Source of the DNA: CADCVW01 sp964251385
GTDB lineage: Bacteria; Pseudomonadota; Alphaproteobacteria; Sphingomonadales; Sphingomonadaceae
Length of the DNA stretch: 64,000 nucleotides
NCBI GenBank assembly: GCA_964251385.1
Contig: CAXUJK010000002.1
Coordinates: 248,001 to 312,000 of the forward strand
Direction: 5' to 3'
The notes below the pieces were generated by a model, which worked only from the letters and a program-made list of their open reading frames with translations, had not been told where the DNA came from and ran no database searches. A program made the position numbers and the translations under genes. Shown here piece by piece: positions 17,901 through 26,024 of the stretch. The number at the start of each line of letters is the position of its first letter. Position 1 is the stretch's first letter.

Positions 17901-18317
17901 GCGCAGGTGCTGCGGCAGGATCGAATATTTGATCGGCCCGAAGAACGCCGAATGGACTCCCATCGCGAACAGCACGCCGAAAAGCAGCGGCACCGACTCG
18001 TACACCAGCGCCCCCGCGCCGACCGCCATGATCGCGACCTCCGCGATCTTGACGCCCCGCGCGAGCCTCGCCTTGTCGACCCGGTCGGCCAATTGCCCCG
18101 CCAGGCTGGAGAACAGCAGATACGGCAGAATGAACACCGCGCCCGCGATCGTGACCGCCTGCACCGCGCCTTCGGGATCGTCCGCCATCAACCGGAACGC
18201 GATCAGGAACAGCATCGCCGACTTGAACAGGTTGTCGTTGAACGCCCCCAGAAACTGCGTGACGAACAAGGGCGCGAAGCGTCGGCGGCCGAGCAGTGCG
18301 AATTGCGGTGCGGACAT
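14919..18317 (-). CDS. aas: fused LplT-type transporter, PlsC acyltransferase and acyl-ACP synthetase (Aas)
   Basis: This is a 1132-residue three-part protein. Residues 1-430 are a 12-helix MFS module like LplT (FAPLFVTQFLGAFNDNLFKS). The region around 445-620 is a PlsC glycerolipid acyltransferase with NHVSFLDG and FPEGRIT. Residues around 640-1130 form an AMP-binding synthetase with LFTSGSEGVPKG, GYGATEAAPA and a C-terminal lysine in GTGKLDYV. It takes up lysophospholipid, activates a fatty acid and re-acylates the lipid in the inner membrane, so it serves membrane repair. I chose the ATG at 18315-18317 because of the GGGGGAAG ribosome site. It is divergent from the PilZ gene. Confidence 0.9.
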   Translation of the reverse strand: MSAPQFALLGRRRFAPLFVTQFLGAFNDNLFKSAMLFLIAFRLMADDPEGAVQAVTIAGAVFILPYLLFSSLAGQLADRVDKARLARGVKIAEVAIMAVGAGALVYESVPLLFGVLFAMGVHSAFFGPIKYSILPQHLRETELMGGTGLVESGTFLAILTGQLAGGLLPAQHAAVAVLAVAALGLAASLFIPAAPPAADRPALDYNLFRATSAIVRRARGTRWLYLTILGISWFFALGAVLTQQFVPLVEQLNGDKWVASLFLGLFSVGVAVGSLTVNRLLGGEISARYVPVAALILAVAVIDLSFTAAGMSPAAAQVGIAGFLQLDGSWHLVADLLVIAVAGGVFIVPLYAFLQTLGEPDNRSRDVAANNVLNAAAMVGISVVVSLMLAAGADIDGVFLVLGLFGLVVALVACALLPETVIKSLVRGALKLAYGVEVVGAQNMPAAGTRAVVVVNHVSFLDGLLLAAFLPGKPTFAIHSRIAKAWWVKPFLRLFDAFPVDPTNPMAAKAMVKAVREGRTLVIFPEGRITVTGALMKIFDGPGMVADKADAPIVPVRIDGAQFTPFSRLRGKVRLRWFPRIRLTVLPPRRFAIEGGSARERRAIAGRRLYDQMSEMIFATSNIDRTLFSGLLDAAEIHGMGAPVVEDVNREPLTYRKLIVGSLALGRALEPYAARGEAVGVLLPNVNGVVATFFGLQATGRVPAMLNYSAGLAALQAACTAAQVRTIVSSRVFVEKAKLEEVVAALGADKRIVWLEDVRAAIGTGARLRALIASYLARGSHAKLRIDPASPAVVLFTSGSEGVPKGVALSHRNLNANLAQLAARLDFNSTDIVLNALPVFHSFGLTGGTLLPVLNGIKTVLYPSPLHYRIVPALAYDANATVLFGTDTFLSGYARMAAPYDFYALRYIFAGAEKVRDSTRAVYAERFGLRIMEGYGATEAAPAITINTPMHFRAGSVGRLLPGIEAKLDPVPGIDAEGGTVGRLAIRGPNIMAGYYKVDAPGVLQPPEGGWHDSGDIVRIDETGYVEIRGRAKRFAKIGGEMVSLPAVEASAATAFPGFDHAVVTRPDARKGEQLVLFTTDPGATGSGLSAWAKVNGVAELAVPRDVRHVAALPVLGTGKLDYVRMGEMALT

Positions 18318-18437
18318 CGGCTTCCCCCCTGGTGCCGCGTTCGCGTAGACCACAGGCCATTAAGAACAGACAAGGCTTCACCGCGAATTTACCTTATCCG
18401 GGCTAGGTCCGCTGCGGGACTTCAGACGGGCGCGTAG

Positions 18438-18767
18438 ATGGACGGCTTCACGGGCAATTTCGATCTCGACGGCGTGACGCCGCGCGGCGTCCAGCGCCTC
18501 AGCTGCTCCTACATGTCGCACGTCCGCACGGACGGGGTCCGCAACGTCGGCATCCGCTTGTGCGACATCTCCGAACGCGGCTTCATGGCCGAATGCAACG
18601 AACCCGTGCCGCTCGGCGGAACCGTGTCGATCGACCTGCCGGGCCTCGGCCCGACGCACGCGCGTGTCCGCTGGGGCATGGGCGGGCGCATCGGCGGCCG
18701 CTTCATGCAGCCGATCGATCTCGACCTCTGCCGCTCGGGGATCGCCGAAGCGACGCGCACGACCTGA
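18438..18767 (+). CDS. PilZ domain protein
   Basis: This small protein of 109 residues is a single beta-barrel PilZ-type domain. It has the second c-di-GMP motif (CDISERGFMAE, a D/NxSxxG form) and a closing strand ARVRW..GGRIGGRFMQP. The first motif (RxxxR) is only weakly present as RGVQRLSC, so nucleotide binding is likely but not certain. PilZ proteins bind cyclic di-GMP and pass the signal to partners, which would fit the GGDEF-EAL enzyme at 9285. Only about 40 bases separate it from the threonine aldolase gene downstream. Confidence 0.8.
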   Translation: MDGFTGNFDLDGVTPRGVQRLSCSYMSHVRTDGVRNVGIRLCDISERGFMAECNEPVPLGGTVSIDLPGLGPTHARVRWGMGGRIGGRFMQPIDLDLCRSGIAEATRTT

Positions 18768-18808
18768 CGCGTTGACCTGACCCCCGCCGCCTCGCAAGAG
18801 CGCGGCGT

Positions 18809-19810
18809 ATGCGCTTCTTCTCCGACAATGCCGCCGCCGCGTGCGACCCCGTCATGGCGGCCATGGCCGCCGCCAACCGTCAGACGACCGCCTATGACGG
18901 CGACGAATGGTCCAAGCGTCTCGACGGCGCGTTCTCCGACCTGTTCGGATGCCCGGTGCGGGCCCTATGGGTGGCGACCGGCACCGCGGCGAACGGCCTC
19001 GCGCTCGCCGCCATGGCGCCCGCGCACGGCGCGGTGATCTGCCATCACGATTCGCACATCCAGAACGACGAATGCGGCGCGCCGGAATTCTACACGGGCG
19101 GAGCCAAGCTGCTGCTCGCCGGCGGCGATGGCGCGAAGCTCACGCCGGACAGCGTGACGCGGCTCCTGTCCACCGTCCGGAACGACGTCCACGGCGTGCA
19201 GCCCGCCGCCATGTCGATCACCAACGCGACCGAATACGGGCTCGTCTACTCGCCCGACGACGTCGCCGCGCTCCACGAAATCTGCGCGACCCGGAAACTG
19301 TCCCTCCACATGGACGGGGCCAGGTTCGCCAACGCGGTCGTCAGCCTCGGCTGCACGCCGGCCGACATCACCTGGCGCGCGGGCGTGGACGCGCTCAGCT
19401 TCGGCTTCGTCAAGAACGGCGGGCTGTCCGCCGAAGCCCTCATCTTCTTCGACACCGCCCTTGCCGACGCGACGCTCTACCGCCGCAAGCGGTCGGGGCA
19501 CCTGCTGTCGAAGGGCCGCTACATGGCCGCGCAGATGCTGGCCATGCTCGACGGCGACGTGTGGCTCCACAACGCGCGTGCCGCCAATGCTGGCGCGGCG
19601 CGGCTCGCGGCGGCCGCGGGCGCTCGGCTGATCCATCCGGTGCAGGCCAACGAGCTGTTCCTGCGCGTGACCGCGGACGAGGCGGCTGCCTTGCGCGCAC
19701 AAAAATTTGATTTCTACGACTGGGGCCCGGACGAGGCGCGGCTGGTCGTGTCGTGGGATCAGCGGCCGCAAGACATTTCCAAACTCGCGGACGCGATCGC
19801 GGCGTTGTGA
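18809..19810 (+). CDS. ltaE: low-specificity threonine aldolase family
   Basis: This 333-residue PLP enzyme of the beta-eliminating lyase/threonine aldolase family has the Schiff-base lysine K202 in LSFGFVKNGG, cofactor Asp169 in LHMDGARFAN, and a start FFSDNAAAACDPV that matches the family's FxSDN signature. It would split threonine or allo-threonine to glycine and acetaldehyde in the cytoplasm. Length and motifs are complete. The next gene starts on its stop codon (GTGA), so the two share an mRNA. Confidence 0.88.
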   Translation: MRFFSDNAAAACDPVMAAMAAANRQTTAYDGDEWSKRLDGAFSDLFGCPVRALWVATGTAANGLALAAMAPAHGAVICHHDSHIQNDECGAPEFYTGGAKLLLAGGDGAKLTPDSVTRLLSTVRNDVHGVQPAAMSITNATEYGLVYSPDDVAALHEICATRKLSLHMDGARFANAVVSLGCTPADITWRAGVDALSFGFVKNGGLSAEALIFFDTALADATLYRRKRSGHLLSKGRYMAAQMLAMLDGDVWLHNARAANAGAARLAAAAGARLIHPVQANELFLRVTADEAAALRAQKFDFYDWGPDEARLVVSWDQRPQDISKLADAIAAL

Positions 19811-20712
19811 CGCCGCAGACCGCGGCGTTCCGGGGCGTCCTCGTCCCCTTCCTGATCGTGACCCTTATCTGGGGATCGACATGGATCGTCATCCGCGATC
19901 AGCTCGGCCCCGTGCCCGCGGGCTGGTCGGTCACCTACCGCTTCCTGATCGCCAGCGCGGCGATGTTCGCGTGGGCGCGGTACGAGGGCGCAGCGCTCCG
20001 CCTGTCGCGGACCGACGCGCTGTTCGTGGCCGGCGTCGGCACGCTCCAGTTCGTGATCAACTTCAACTTCGTCTACGCCGCCGAAGGCTACATTACGTCC
20101 GGCCTGGTGTCGGTCGTGTTCGCGCTGCTGATCGTCCCCAACACGCTGTTCGCGCGCGTCTTCCTCGGCCACGCGATCACGCGCCGGTTCCTGATCGGAT
20201 CGGCCATCGCGATCGCGGGCGTCACCCTGCTTTTCGTCCACGAACTGCGCGTCGACCCGAACGGCCCGCGCCGCGTTCTGCTCGGCATCGGGCTGACGCT
20301 CGTCGCCGTACTCGGCGCGTCCGCGGCCAACGTGCTGCAGGCGAGCACCCGCGCGGGCCGAATTCCCGTCGCGGTGCTGCTCGCCTGGTCGATGCTGGCG
20401 GGCGCGGCGATCAATGCCGCGCTCGCCTGGGGGATGTCCGGCCCGCCCGCGTTCGAGGCGCGGATCGGCTACATCGCGGGGCTGCTCTATCTGGGGCTCG
20501 CCGCCTCCGCGCTCGCCTTCACGCTCTACTACCGCATCCTGCGCACGATCGGCCCCGCCCGCGCCGCCTATTCGAGCGTGCTCGTGCCGATCATCGCCAT
20601 GGGGCTGTCGACCGTCTTCGAGGCCTACCGCTGGACGACGCTGGCAGCGGCGGGCGGGGTGCTGGTGCTCGGCGGGCTGATCGTGGCGCTGCGTTCTCGC
20701 GCACCCGAGTGA
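19807..20712 (+). CDS. EamA-family drug/metabolite transporter
   Basis: This is a 301-residue inner-membrane protein with ten hydrophobic helices arranged as two EamA repeats; the first begins VTLIWGSTWIVIRDQLG, the usual W(G)S/T motif. Members export amino acids or other small metabolites, but the cargo here is unknown. The start is the GTG at 19807, which overlaps the TGA of the threonine aldolase gene. Frames further upstream lie within that gene and encode no transporter sequence. Threonine-related export would suit its neighbour, but that is only context. Confidence 0.85.
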   Translation: MTPQTAAFRGVLVPFLIVTLIWGSTWIVIRDQLGPVPAGWSVTYRFLIASAAMFAWARYEGAALRLSRTDALFVAGVGTLQFVINFNFVYAAEGYITSGLVSVVFALLIVPNTLFARVFLGHAITRRFLIGSAIAIAGVTLLFVHELRVDPNGPRRVLLGIGLTLVAVLGASAANVLQASTRAGRIPVAVLLAWSMLAGAAINAALAWGMSGPPAFEARIGYIAGLLYLGLAASALAFTLYYRILRTIGPARAAYSSVLVPIIAMGLSTVFEAYRWTTLAAAGGVLVLGGLIVALRSRAPE

Positions 20713-20774
20713 GATTTCGCACTGCTCCGCGAGCGACGGCCGCGTCCATCTCGACTTGAAGGCGCGGGGTCGTC

Positions 20775-21602
20775 GTGTCACAAACCCGCATGCGCGGGAT
20801 TTCCATCGTCCTTCCCTTGGCCGTCATGACCGGGCTGGCGCAGGCCGCGTCCGCCGCGCCGCTTCTCCAGCCGACGGCGAAATGGGTCGTGGATCACGGA
20901 GACACGTCATGCACGGCGTTGCGGACCTACGGCACGCCCGAAGCTCCGGTGACGATCGCCTTCCGTCCCTCGCCCACCGGAAGCGTCGTGCGGCTGCTCG
21001 TCGTGCGGCGAGGCTGGGTTCCGGAAGCGAAGCAGTTCCCGGTCGTGGCTTCGATAACACCGGCCCCGGCCAAGGTGACGGGGCTGCGTTTCGCATCCAG
21101 GGACAAGAAGACGAGCATCGTCTGGATCAACTTCGACCGCGCGGCGATCGATCGACTGGGCGGCGCGGGCGAAATCGCCATCAAGGGCGGTGCGTTGGAC
21201 GAGCGCTTCGCGCTTCCCGGCATCGCAGCCGTCGTCAAGGCGCTCGATCGCTGCAATGCGGGTCTGCGGACCTTCTGGAATGTCGAGGAAGCCGCGGCCG
21301 CTAGCCTGACGAAGACAGCCGTCGCGCTCAAGTCGCTGCCCAGCTACTTCTCGGAAGACGATTACCCGGCGCAGGCCGTGCGGGAGGAGGCGAGCGGCAG
21401 CACCCGCTTCATGCTGATGATCGATCAGACGGGCAAGTTGAAGGATTGCATGGTGGAGCAGACGAGCGGGTTCGCGACGCTCGACGCCATGAGTTGCGGT
21501 GTTCTGATCGAACGTGCCAGGTTCAGACCGGCGCTGGATGCGGGCGGAAAGCCGGTTCGAAGCGTGATCACGAGCACGATCAGGTGGCGGATCGAAAGCT
21601 AG
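20775..21602 (+). CDS. secreted protein with TonB C-terminal-like domain
   Basis: This 275-residue protein has a signal peptide (residues about 8-28, ...AQAASAAP) and a C-terminal segment (about 188-275) with the shape of a TonB C-terminal domain: DDYPAQAVREEASGSTRFML, then KLKDCMVEQTSGFATLD, then a final beta strand. It lacks the proline-rich spacer and inner-membrane anchor of true TonB. The N-terminal half, with a Cys pair, is not one I recognise. The start is GTG at 20775; an ATG five codons on is possible. It ends four bases past the stop of the convergent TraB gene. Confidence 0.7.
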   Translation: MSQTRMRGISIVLPLAVMTGLAQAASAAPLLQPTAKWVVDHGDTSCTALRTYGTPEAPVTIAFRPSPTGSVVRLLVVRRGWVPEAKQFPVVASITPAPAKVTGLRFASRDKKTSIVWINFDRAAIDRLGGAGEIAIKGGALDERFALPGIAAVVKALDRCNAGLRTFWNVEEAAAASLTKTAVALKSLPSYFSEDDYPAQAVREEASGSTRFMLMIDQTGKLKDCMVEQTSGFATLDAMSCGVLIERARFRPALDAGGKPVRSVITSTIRWRIES

Positions 21603-22582
21603 CGCCAGCGCGGACCTTTGACGTCGAACCCGGCGGAAGCCAGATCGTCGAGCACGCCGCCGCGCTTGGCCAGCGAGTCCAGCGACACCACCGCGAGCGT
21701 CACCTGCGGCCGGCCGAGCAGCCCGCGCACGGTCGGGCTCAGCGTCGCCTCGCGGATCTGGTCGAACTTGCTGCCGTAGGGCCAACACGACCGTTCCTCC
21801 ACGTCGGCGGCGAGCGCCTCGGGGACGCGCCGCGCCGCCCACGCGGCCGAACGCGCGGCGCGCGCGCGGTAGCGCGCATCGACGCCCGCCCGTCCGGCCT
21901 CCACCCGCCTGACCGACTCCATCAGGCACGGCACGTGCGTGCGCGGCGCCGATCCGAAGAAGTCGGCCATGACCGTCTTGCCGCTCGCCTGACTCAGCGG
22001 CACGCGCTTGGCCTTGTTCTTCTTGAGGAAGCGGCGGACGTACGTGCTCGCGCCCGGACCGTCCTTGCGTCCGTCCTTGATCGTGCCGTCCAGGGTCATG
22101 GCGAGATGGATCGGATGCTTGCGCTCGAATCCGGGCTTAAGAATTCCCTTGTCGCGCAAGGCGACGAGCCGCGCCCATTGCGCGGGCGTCGTCATCGATT
22201 GCAGCGTCTGGCCCTTGGGAAGAGTCGCCTGCTTGCGCCACTTCCCGAGCGCGCCGATCAGCGTGAACACGCCACCGGTGACGCCCATAGCCTCGGGAAA
22301 CATGACGCGATCCGCCTTCGTCAACGCGGCTTCCAGGGGCACCGGGTCCCACTTGGTTCCCGCCGTGACGTAGCCTATCGATCCGACCAAGACCGCCGTT
22401 CCCTTTGGCCCCTTGACGCGCCACACAGGGATGCCGCTGCGTTGCGCGGTGACGACGATCTCCTCCGCCTGCGCATCGGCGGCCGCGGGCGCAAGCTGCG
22501 CCCAGACGGGCGTGGCGGCCGGAAAGATCAGGGCGGCGCAGACGAGCGCGGCGACGCCGGTGCGGGAGAGACGCTGGTTCAT
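21599..22582 (-). CDS. TraB/GumN family secreted protein
   Basis: This is a 327-residue protein with a signal peptide (MNQRLSRTGVAALVCAALIFPAATPVWAQ) and a body resembling the TraB/GumN family: VWRVKGPKGTAVLVGSIGY near residue 50, ALTKADRVMFPEA, and a terminal region with ...VTLAVVSLDSL. Related proteins are proposed metalloprotease-like folds, but the activity is not settled. The ATG at 22580-22582 is preferred because it starts the signal peptide; an in-frame ATG at 22603 would add seven residues. It is divergent from pepN across about 200 bases. Confidence 0.72.
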   Translation of the reverse strand: MNQRLSRTGVAALVCAALIFPAATPVWAQLAPAAADAQAEEIVVTAQRSGIPVWRVKGPKGTAVLVGSIGYVTAGTKWDPVPLEAALTKADRVMFPEAMGVTGGVFTLIGALGKWRKQATLPKGQTLQSMTTPAQWARLVALRDKGILKPGFERKHPIHLAMTLDGTIKDGRKDGPGASTYVRRFLKKNKAKRVPLSQASGKTVMADFFGSAPRTHVPCLMESVRRVEAGRAGVDARYRARAARSAAWAARRVPEALAADVEERSCWPYGSKFDQIREATLSPTVRGLLGRPQVTLAVVSLDSLAKRGGVLDDLASAGFDVKGPRWR

Positions 22583-22784
22583 GCGCCGCTTGTCCGAACG
22601 CATTGTGTCCAAAAGCGGGCGGCTTGCGCCTTCGTGCGCGTGGGCCAGGCGACGAACGGACGCTTTCCTACAGCCCCGCGTCTCGGCTAGCGTTCGGGCC
22701 ATGCGATTGTCCGGACATTCCATGCCCCGGAGCGTTCTAGGCCTGACCTTTCCCTGACTTTTGCGCCTCTTCGAAAGCCTCCTC

Positions 22785-25379
22785 ATGCTAGATGTCGCCG
22801 CGTCCGCTCCATTGATCGCCCATTCGGAAGTGCGGCGCGCCGACTATCGCCCGCCCGACTGGCTCGTGCCGGAAATCGCGCTCGCCTTTGACCTCGATCC
22901 CGCCCGCACGACCGTCCGCGCGCGGCTCACCGTCACCCGCAACGGGGGTCACGATCGGGCGCTGCGGCTCGATGGAGACGGGCTCCCTCGGCCGACCGTG
23001 CGCATCGACGGCGAAGCGGCCGGGGACAATGCGTGGAGCCTCGACGGCGACGCGCTCGTCATTCTTCTTGAAGGCGACACCCACGTCGTCGAGACCGAGG
23101 TCGCGATCTCGCCCGAGGCGAACAGCCAGCTCATGGGCCTGTACGCATCCGGCGGGCTGCTGTGCACGCAATGCGAGGCCGAGGGTTTTCGCCGCATCAC
23201 CTTTTTTCCCGACCGCCCCGACGTGCTCAGTCGCTACCGCGTGACGTTGCGCGCGGACGCGACGAAATATCCGATCCTGCTCGCGAACGGCGACCTCGTC
23301 GGCGAGGGATCGGACGGAGACCGCCACTGGGCCGAATGGCACGACCCGTTCCCCAAACCATCCTATCTGTTCGCGCTCGTCGCGGGCGACCTGGCGTGCA
23401 ACCGCGACAGCTTCACGACGATGTCGGGCCGCCGCGTCGAGCTCGGCATCTGGGTGCGCGAGGCGGATCTGCCCAAGACCGCGCACGCCATGGCCGCGCT
23501 CAAGGCCGCGATGGCATGGGACGAACGCGCGTACGGGCGCGAGTACGACCTGGGCGTGTTCAACATCGTCGCGGTCGCCGACTTCAATTTTGGGGCAATG
23601 GAGAACAAGGGCCTCAACATCTTCAACTCGCGCTACATTCTGGCGGACCCGGAGACCGCGACCGACGCGGACTTCGACGCGGTCGCGACCGTCGTCGCGC
23701 ACGAATATTTCCACAATTGGTCCGGCAATCGCGTCACCTGCCGCGACTGGTTCCAGTTGAGCCTCAAGGAAGGCTTCACGGTCTTCCGCGACCAGCAATT
23801 CACTGCCGACCACGGCTCCCCCGCCGTCGCGCGGATCGAGGGCGTGCGCGCCTTGCGCGCGGCGCAGTTTCCGGAAGACGCGGGGCCCCTCGCGCACCCG
23901 ATCCGGCCCGAAAGCTACCTCGAGATCTCCAACTTCTACACGTCGACGATCTACAACAAGGGCGCGGAGGTCATCCGCATGATGCACCGCATCCTGGGCG
24001 CGGATGCTTTTCGCAATGGCTCCGACCTGTATTTTGCTCAGCACGACGGCACCGCCGCGACGTGCGAGGATTTTGTCGGTGCAATGGAGCAGGCGAGCGG
24101 GGTCGACCTGTCGCAGTTCCGATTGTGGTACTCGCAGGCTGGCACGCCGCACGTCGGTGCGCGGCTCGCCTACGATGCCGAAACGCACACCGCGCGGTTG
24201 ACCCTGACGCAAAGCCTCGCGGCGACGCCGGGGCAGCCGGACAAGGCTGCGATGCTGATCCCGCTCGACGTCGCGCTGTTCGGACAAGAGGGTGAGATGC
24301 TCGCTCAGCAACTGGCGCTGCTTTCGCAAGGCGAACAAGCCATCAACTTCATCAACATAACAAAAGTCCCGACCCTCTCGATCAACCGCGGCTTCTCCGC
24401 GCCGGTCGTGATCGACGCCCCGCGCGGGCACGAAGCCTTGGCCTTTCTGTCCGCGAACGAAACCGACCCGTTCGCGCGCTACGAAGCGCTGCAGACGCTG
24501 ATGCTCGAGACGATGCTGACGCCGCTGACCGGACAGGATACGGCCGATGCCACCGCGTTGATCGATGCGACCCGGCGCACGTTGGACAATGCGGGCGCGG
24601 ACCCGGCGTTCGTCGCCGAGGCCGTGCTTCTGCCGTCCGAAGCTTTCGTCGGCGAACGCCTGCCCGTCATCGACCCCGACGCGGTGCACGATGCGCGCGA
24701 GGCGCTGCGGTCCGCGCTGGCGGTGCTGCTGAACTGGAACGCCGCTTATGCGCTCCACGGCGGACGCGCGTTCGCCTACACGCCAAAGGACAAGGGTCTG
24801 CGCCGCTTGCGCAACGTCGCACTCGGATACATCGCGCTCGCGGACCCGGCGCGGGGAATGGCGCTCGCACGCGCCCAGCACGATGCGGCGGACAACATGA
24901 CCGACCGCATGGGCGCGCTGACCGTTCTCGCCAACGGAGACGGTCCGATGCGCGAAACCGCGCTCGCCGACTTCCACCATCGCTACCGCGCCGACGCGTT
25001 GGTGATCGACAAGTGGTTCACCGTTCAGGCCCTGTCGACGCGCGACGACACGGGCGCGGCGGTCGAGGCGCTCGCCGACCATCCCGACTTCACGCTGGCC
25101 AATCCGAACCGCATCCGCTCGCTCGTCGGCGCCTTTTCCGGCAACCCGCGCGCGTTCCACGCGGCCGACGGGCGCGGCTACCGGTTCCTGTCGAAGATGA
25201 TCCTGGCGGTCGACGCATTGAACCCGCAGACCGCGGCCAAGCTCGTCCCGCCGCTCGGCCGCTGGAAGCGCTACGGCGAGGCGCGGGGCGGCCTCATGCG
25301 CGCTGAACTGGAGCGGATTGCCGGCACGCCGGGCTTGTCGAAAGACGTATTCGAACAGGCGTCGAAGAGCCTGGGATGA
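22785..25379 (+). CDS. pepN: aminopeptidase N (M1 zinc peptidase)
   Basis: This 864-residue M1-family aminopeptidase has the exopeptidase motif GAMEN (270-274), zinc ligands H306, H310 in HEYFHNW, and E329 in SLKEGF. The C-terminal part (about 430-864) is the helical domain of the bacterial PepN type. It removes N-terminal amino acids from peptides in the cytoplasm. I chose the ATG at 22785 (MLDVAASAPL), since the upstream in-frame TTG at 22761 adds only eight unlikely residues. It ends before a hairpin-rich spacer and faces the Mla lipoprotein gene. Confidence 0.93.
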   Translation: MLDVAASAPLIAHSEVRRADYRPPDWLVPEIALAFDLDPARTTVRARLTVTRNGGHDRALRLDGDGLPRPTVRIDGEAAGDNAWSLDGDALVILLEGDTHVVETEVAISPEANSQLMGLYASGGLLCTQCEAEGFRRITFFPDRPDVLSRYRVTLRADATKYPILLANGDLVGEGSDGDRHWAEWHDPFPKPSYLFALVAGDLACNRDSFTTMSGRRVELGIWVREADLPKTAHAMAALKAAMAWDERAYGREYDLGVFNIVAVADFNFGAMENKGLNIFNSRYILADPETATDADFDAVATVVAHEYFHNWSGNRVTCRDWFQLSLKEGFTVFRDQQFTADHGSPAVARIEGVRALRAAQFPEDAGPLAHPIRPESYLEISNFYTSTIYNKGAEVIRMMHRILGADAFRNGSDLYFAQHDGTAATCEDFVGAMEQASGVDLSQFRLWYSQAGTPHVGARLAYDAETHTARLTLTQSLAATPGQPDKAAMLIPLDVALFGQEGEMLAQQLALLSQGEQAINFINITKVPTLSINRGFSAPVVIDAPRGHEALAFLSANETDPFARYEALQTLMLETMLTPLTGQDTADATALIDATRRTLDNAGADPAFVAEAVLLPSEAFVGERLPVIDPDAVHDAREALRSALAVLLNWNAAYALHGGRAFAYTPKDKGLRRLRNVALGYIALADPARGMALARAQHDAADNMTDRMGALTVLANGDGPMRETALADFHHRYRADALVIDKWFTVQALSTRDDTGAAVEALADHPDFTLANPNRIRSLVGAFSGNPRAFHAADGRGYRFLSKMILAVDALNPQTAAKLVPPLGRWKRYGEARGGLMRAELERIAGTPGLSKDVFEQASKSLG

Positions 25380-25380
25380 A

Positions 25381-25418
25381 CCCTCTCCAAGCGGGAGAGG
25401 GGGGAGGCGCATAGCGCC
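25381..25418. repeat. paired small hairpins between convergent genes
   Basis: CCCTCTCC-aagcg-GGAGAGGG lies at 25381-25401 and GCGC-ata-GCGC at 25408-25418. Together they lie between pepN (ending 25379) and the convergent lipoprotein gene (ending 25443). Without a T-run they look like a dispersed palindromic repeat that may also help end transcription. Confidence 0.5.
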
Positions 25419-25442
25419 CGAAGGGTAAGGGGGATGCCGGGC

Positions 25443-26024
25443 TTAGCTTCCGATCCACGTCGCGATGTCGCCCGCGACCTGGTTCGCCGCCTGGTTCATC
25501 GCCGCCGCCACCGCCGCCCGCTCGATCGCGGTCACGGGCACGCGCGCCTCGGACCGTCGCGTCTCCACCCGCGTTCCCTGCGAACGAAGGAGAGCCGCAT
25601 CATAGGTGACGACGACTTCGTTGCGATCAGCATCGACGCTGAACGCGAGCAACTGACCGGTAAGCCGAGCTCCGGGGTCGAGCGTGCGTTGCGCATCGGA
25701 AAGCACGACGCGGCCCGTCCGCGCGGCGATCGTCTCGCTCAGCAGGTCCCTGAACAGCGTGCTCGGCGTGTCGACCCACTGCGCGTCGGCGACATACGCG
25801 ACCGCGACCCCGCCCGAGCGCACGGGAACGCGGTTGGTGTTGATCTCCTGCACGGTGGCGGGCTTGATGACAGTGATCGTGTCGCCGGACGCGGCGCTGC
25901 GGTTCGTCTGCACGGGCACGACCGCCGCAGACTGCAGCGTCATCAGGCTCGGCGGAACCTTGCCTCCCAGCAATCCGCACCCCGACAGCGCAAGCAACAG
26001 GACCGCCGATGAAAAAGCCTTCAT
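25443..26024 (-). CDS. ABC-transport auxiliary lipoprotein (PqiC/Mla-associated)
   Basis: This is a 193-residue lipoprotein. The signal ends in the lipobox LSGC with Cys16. The rest matches the ABC-type transport auxiliary component family (PF03886): VAVAYVADAQWVDTPSTLFRDLL is its typical centre. It should sit in the outer-membrane inner leaflet and help an MCE-domain lipid transporter. Its ATG overlaps the stop of the mlaD-like gene (26021-26024), making it the last gene of the four-gene Mla operon. No separate mlaC-type periplasmic shuttle gene is seen here. Confidence 0.85.
   Translation of the reverse strand: MKAFSSAVLLLALSGCGLLGGKVPPSLMTLQSAAVVPVQTNRSAASGDTITVIKPATVQEINTNRVPVRSGGVAVAYVADAQWVDTPSTLFRDLLSETIAARTGRVVLSDAQRTLDPGARLTGQLLAFSVDADRNEVVVTYDAALLRSQGTRVETRRSEARVPVTAIERAAVAAAMNQAANQVAGDIATWIGS

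Noticed and set aside
13924..18381. Very long open frames opposite real genes, for example across aas, gdhB (41754-43730) and the Mo-hydroxylase (34006-37554)
   Set aside because: They are low-complexity, Arg/Ala-rich translations antisense to well-recognised genes, which is common in high-GC DNA. None shows a domain.
20775..21602. A true TonB protein
   Set aside because: There is a cleavable signal in place of an anchor, and no proline-rich spacer; only the C-terminal fold is similar.
22761..22784. TTG at 22761 as pepN start
   Set aside because: It adds eight residues without family support; ATG 22785 gives the expected N-terminus.
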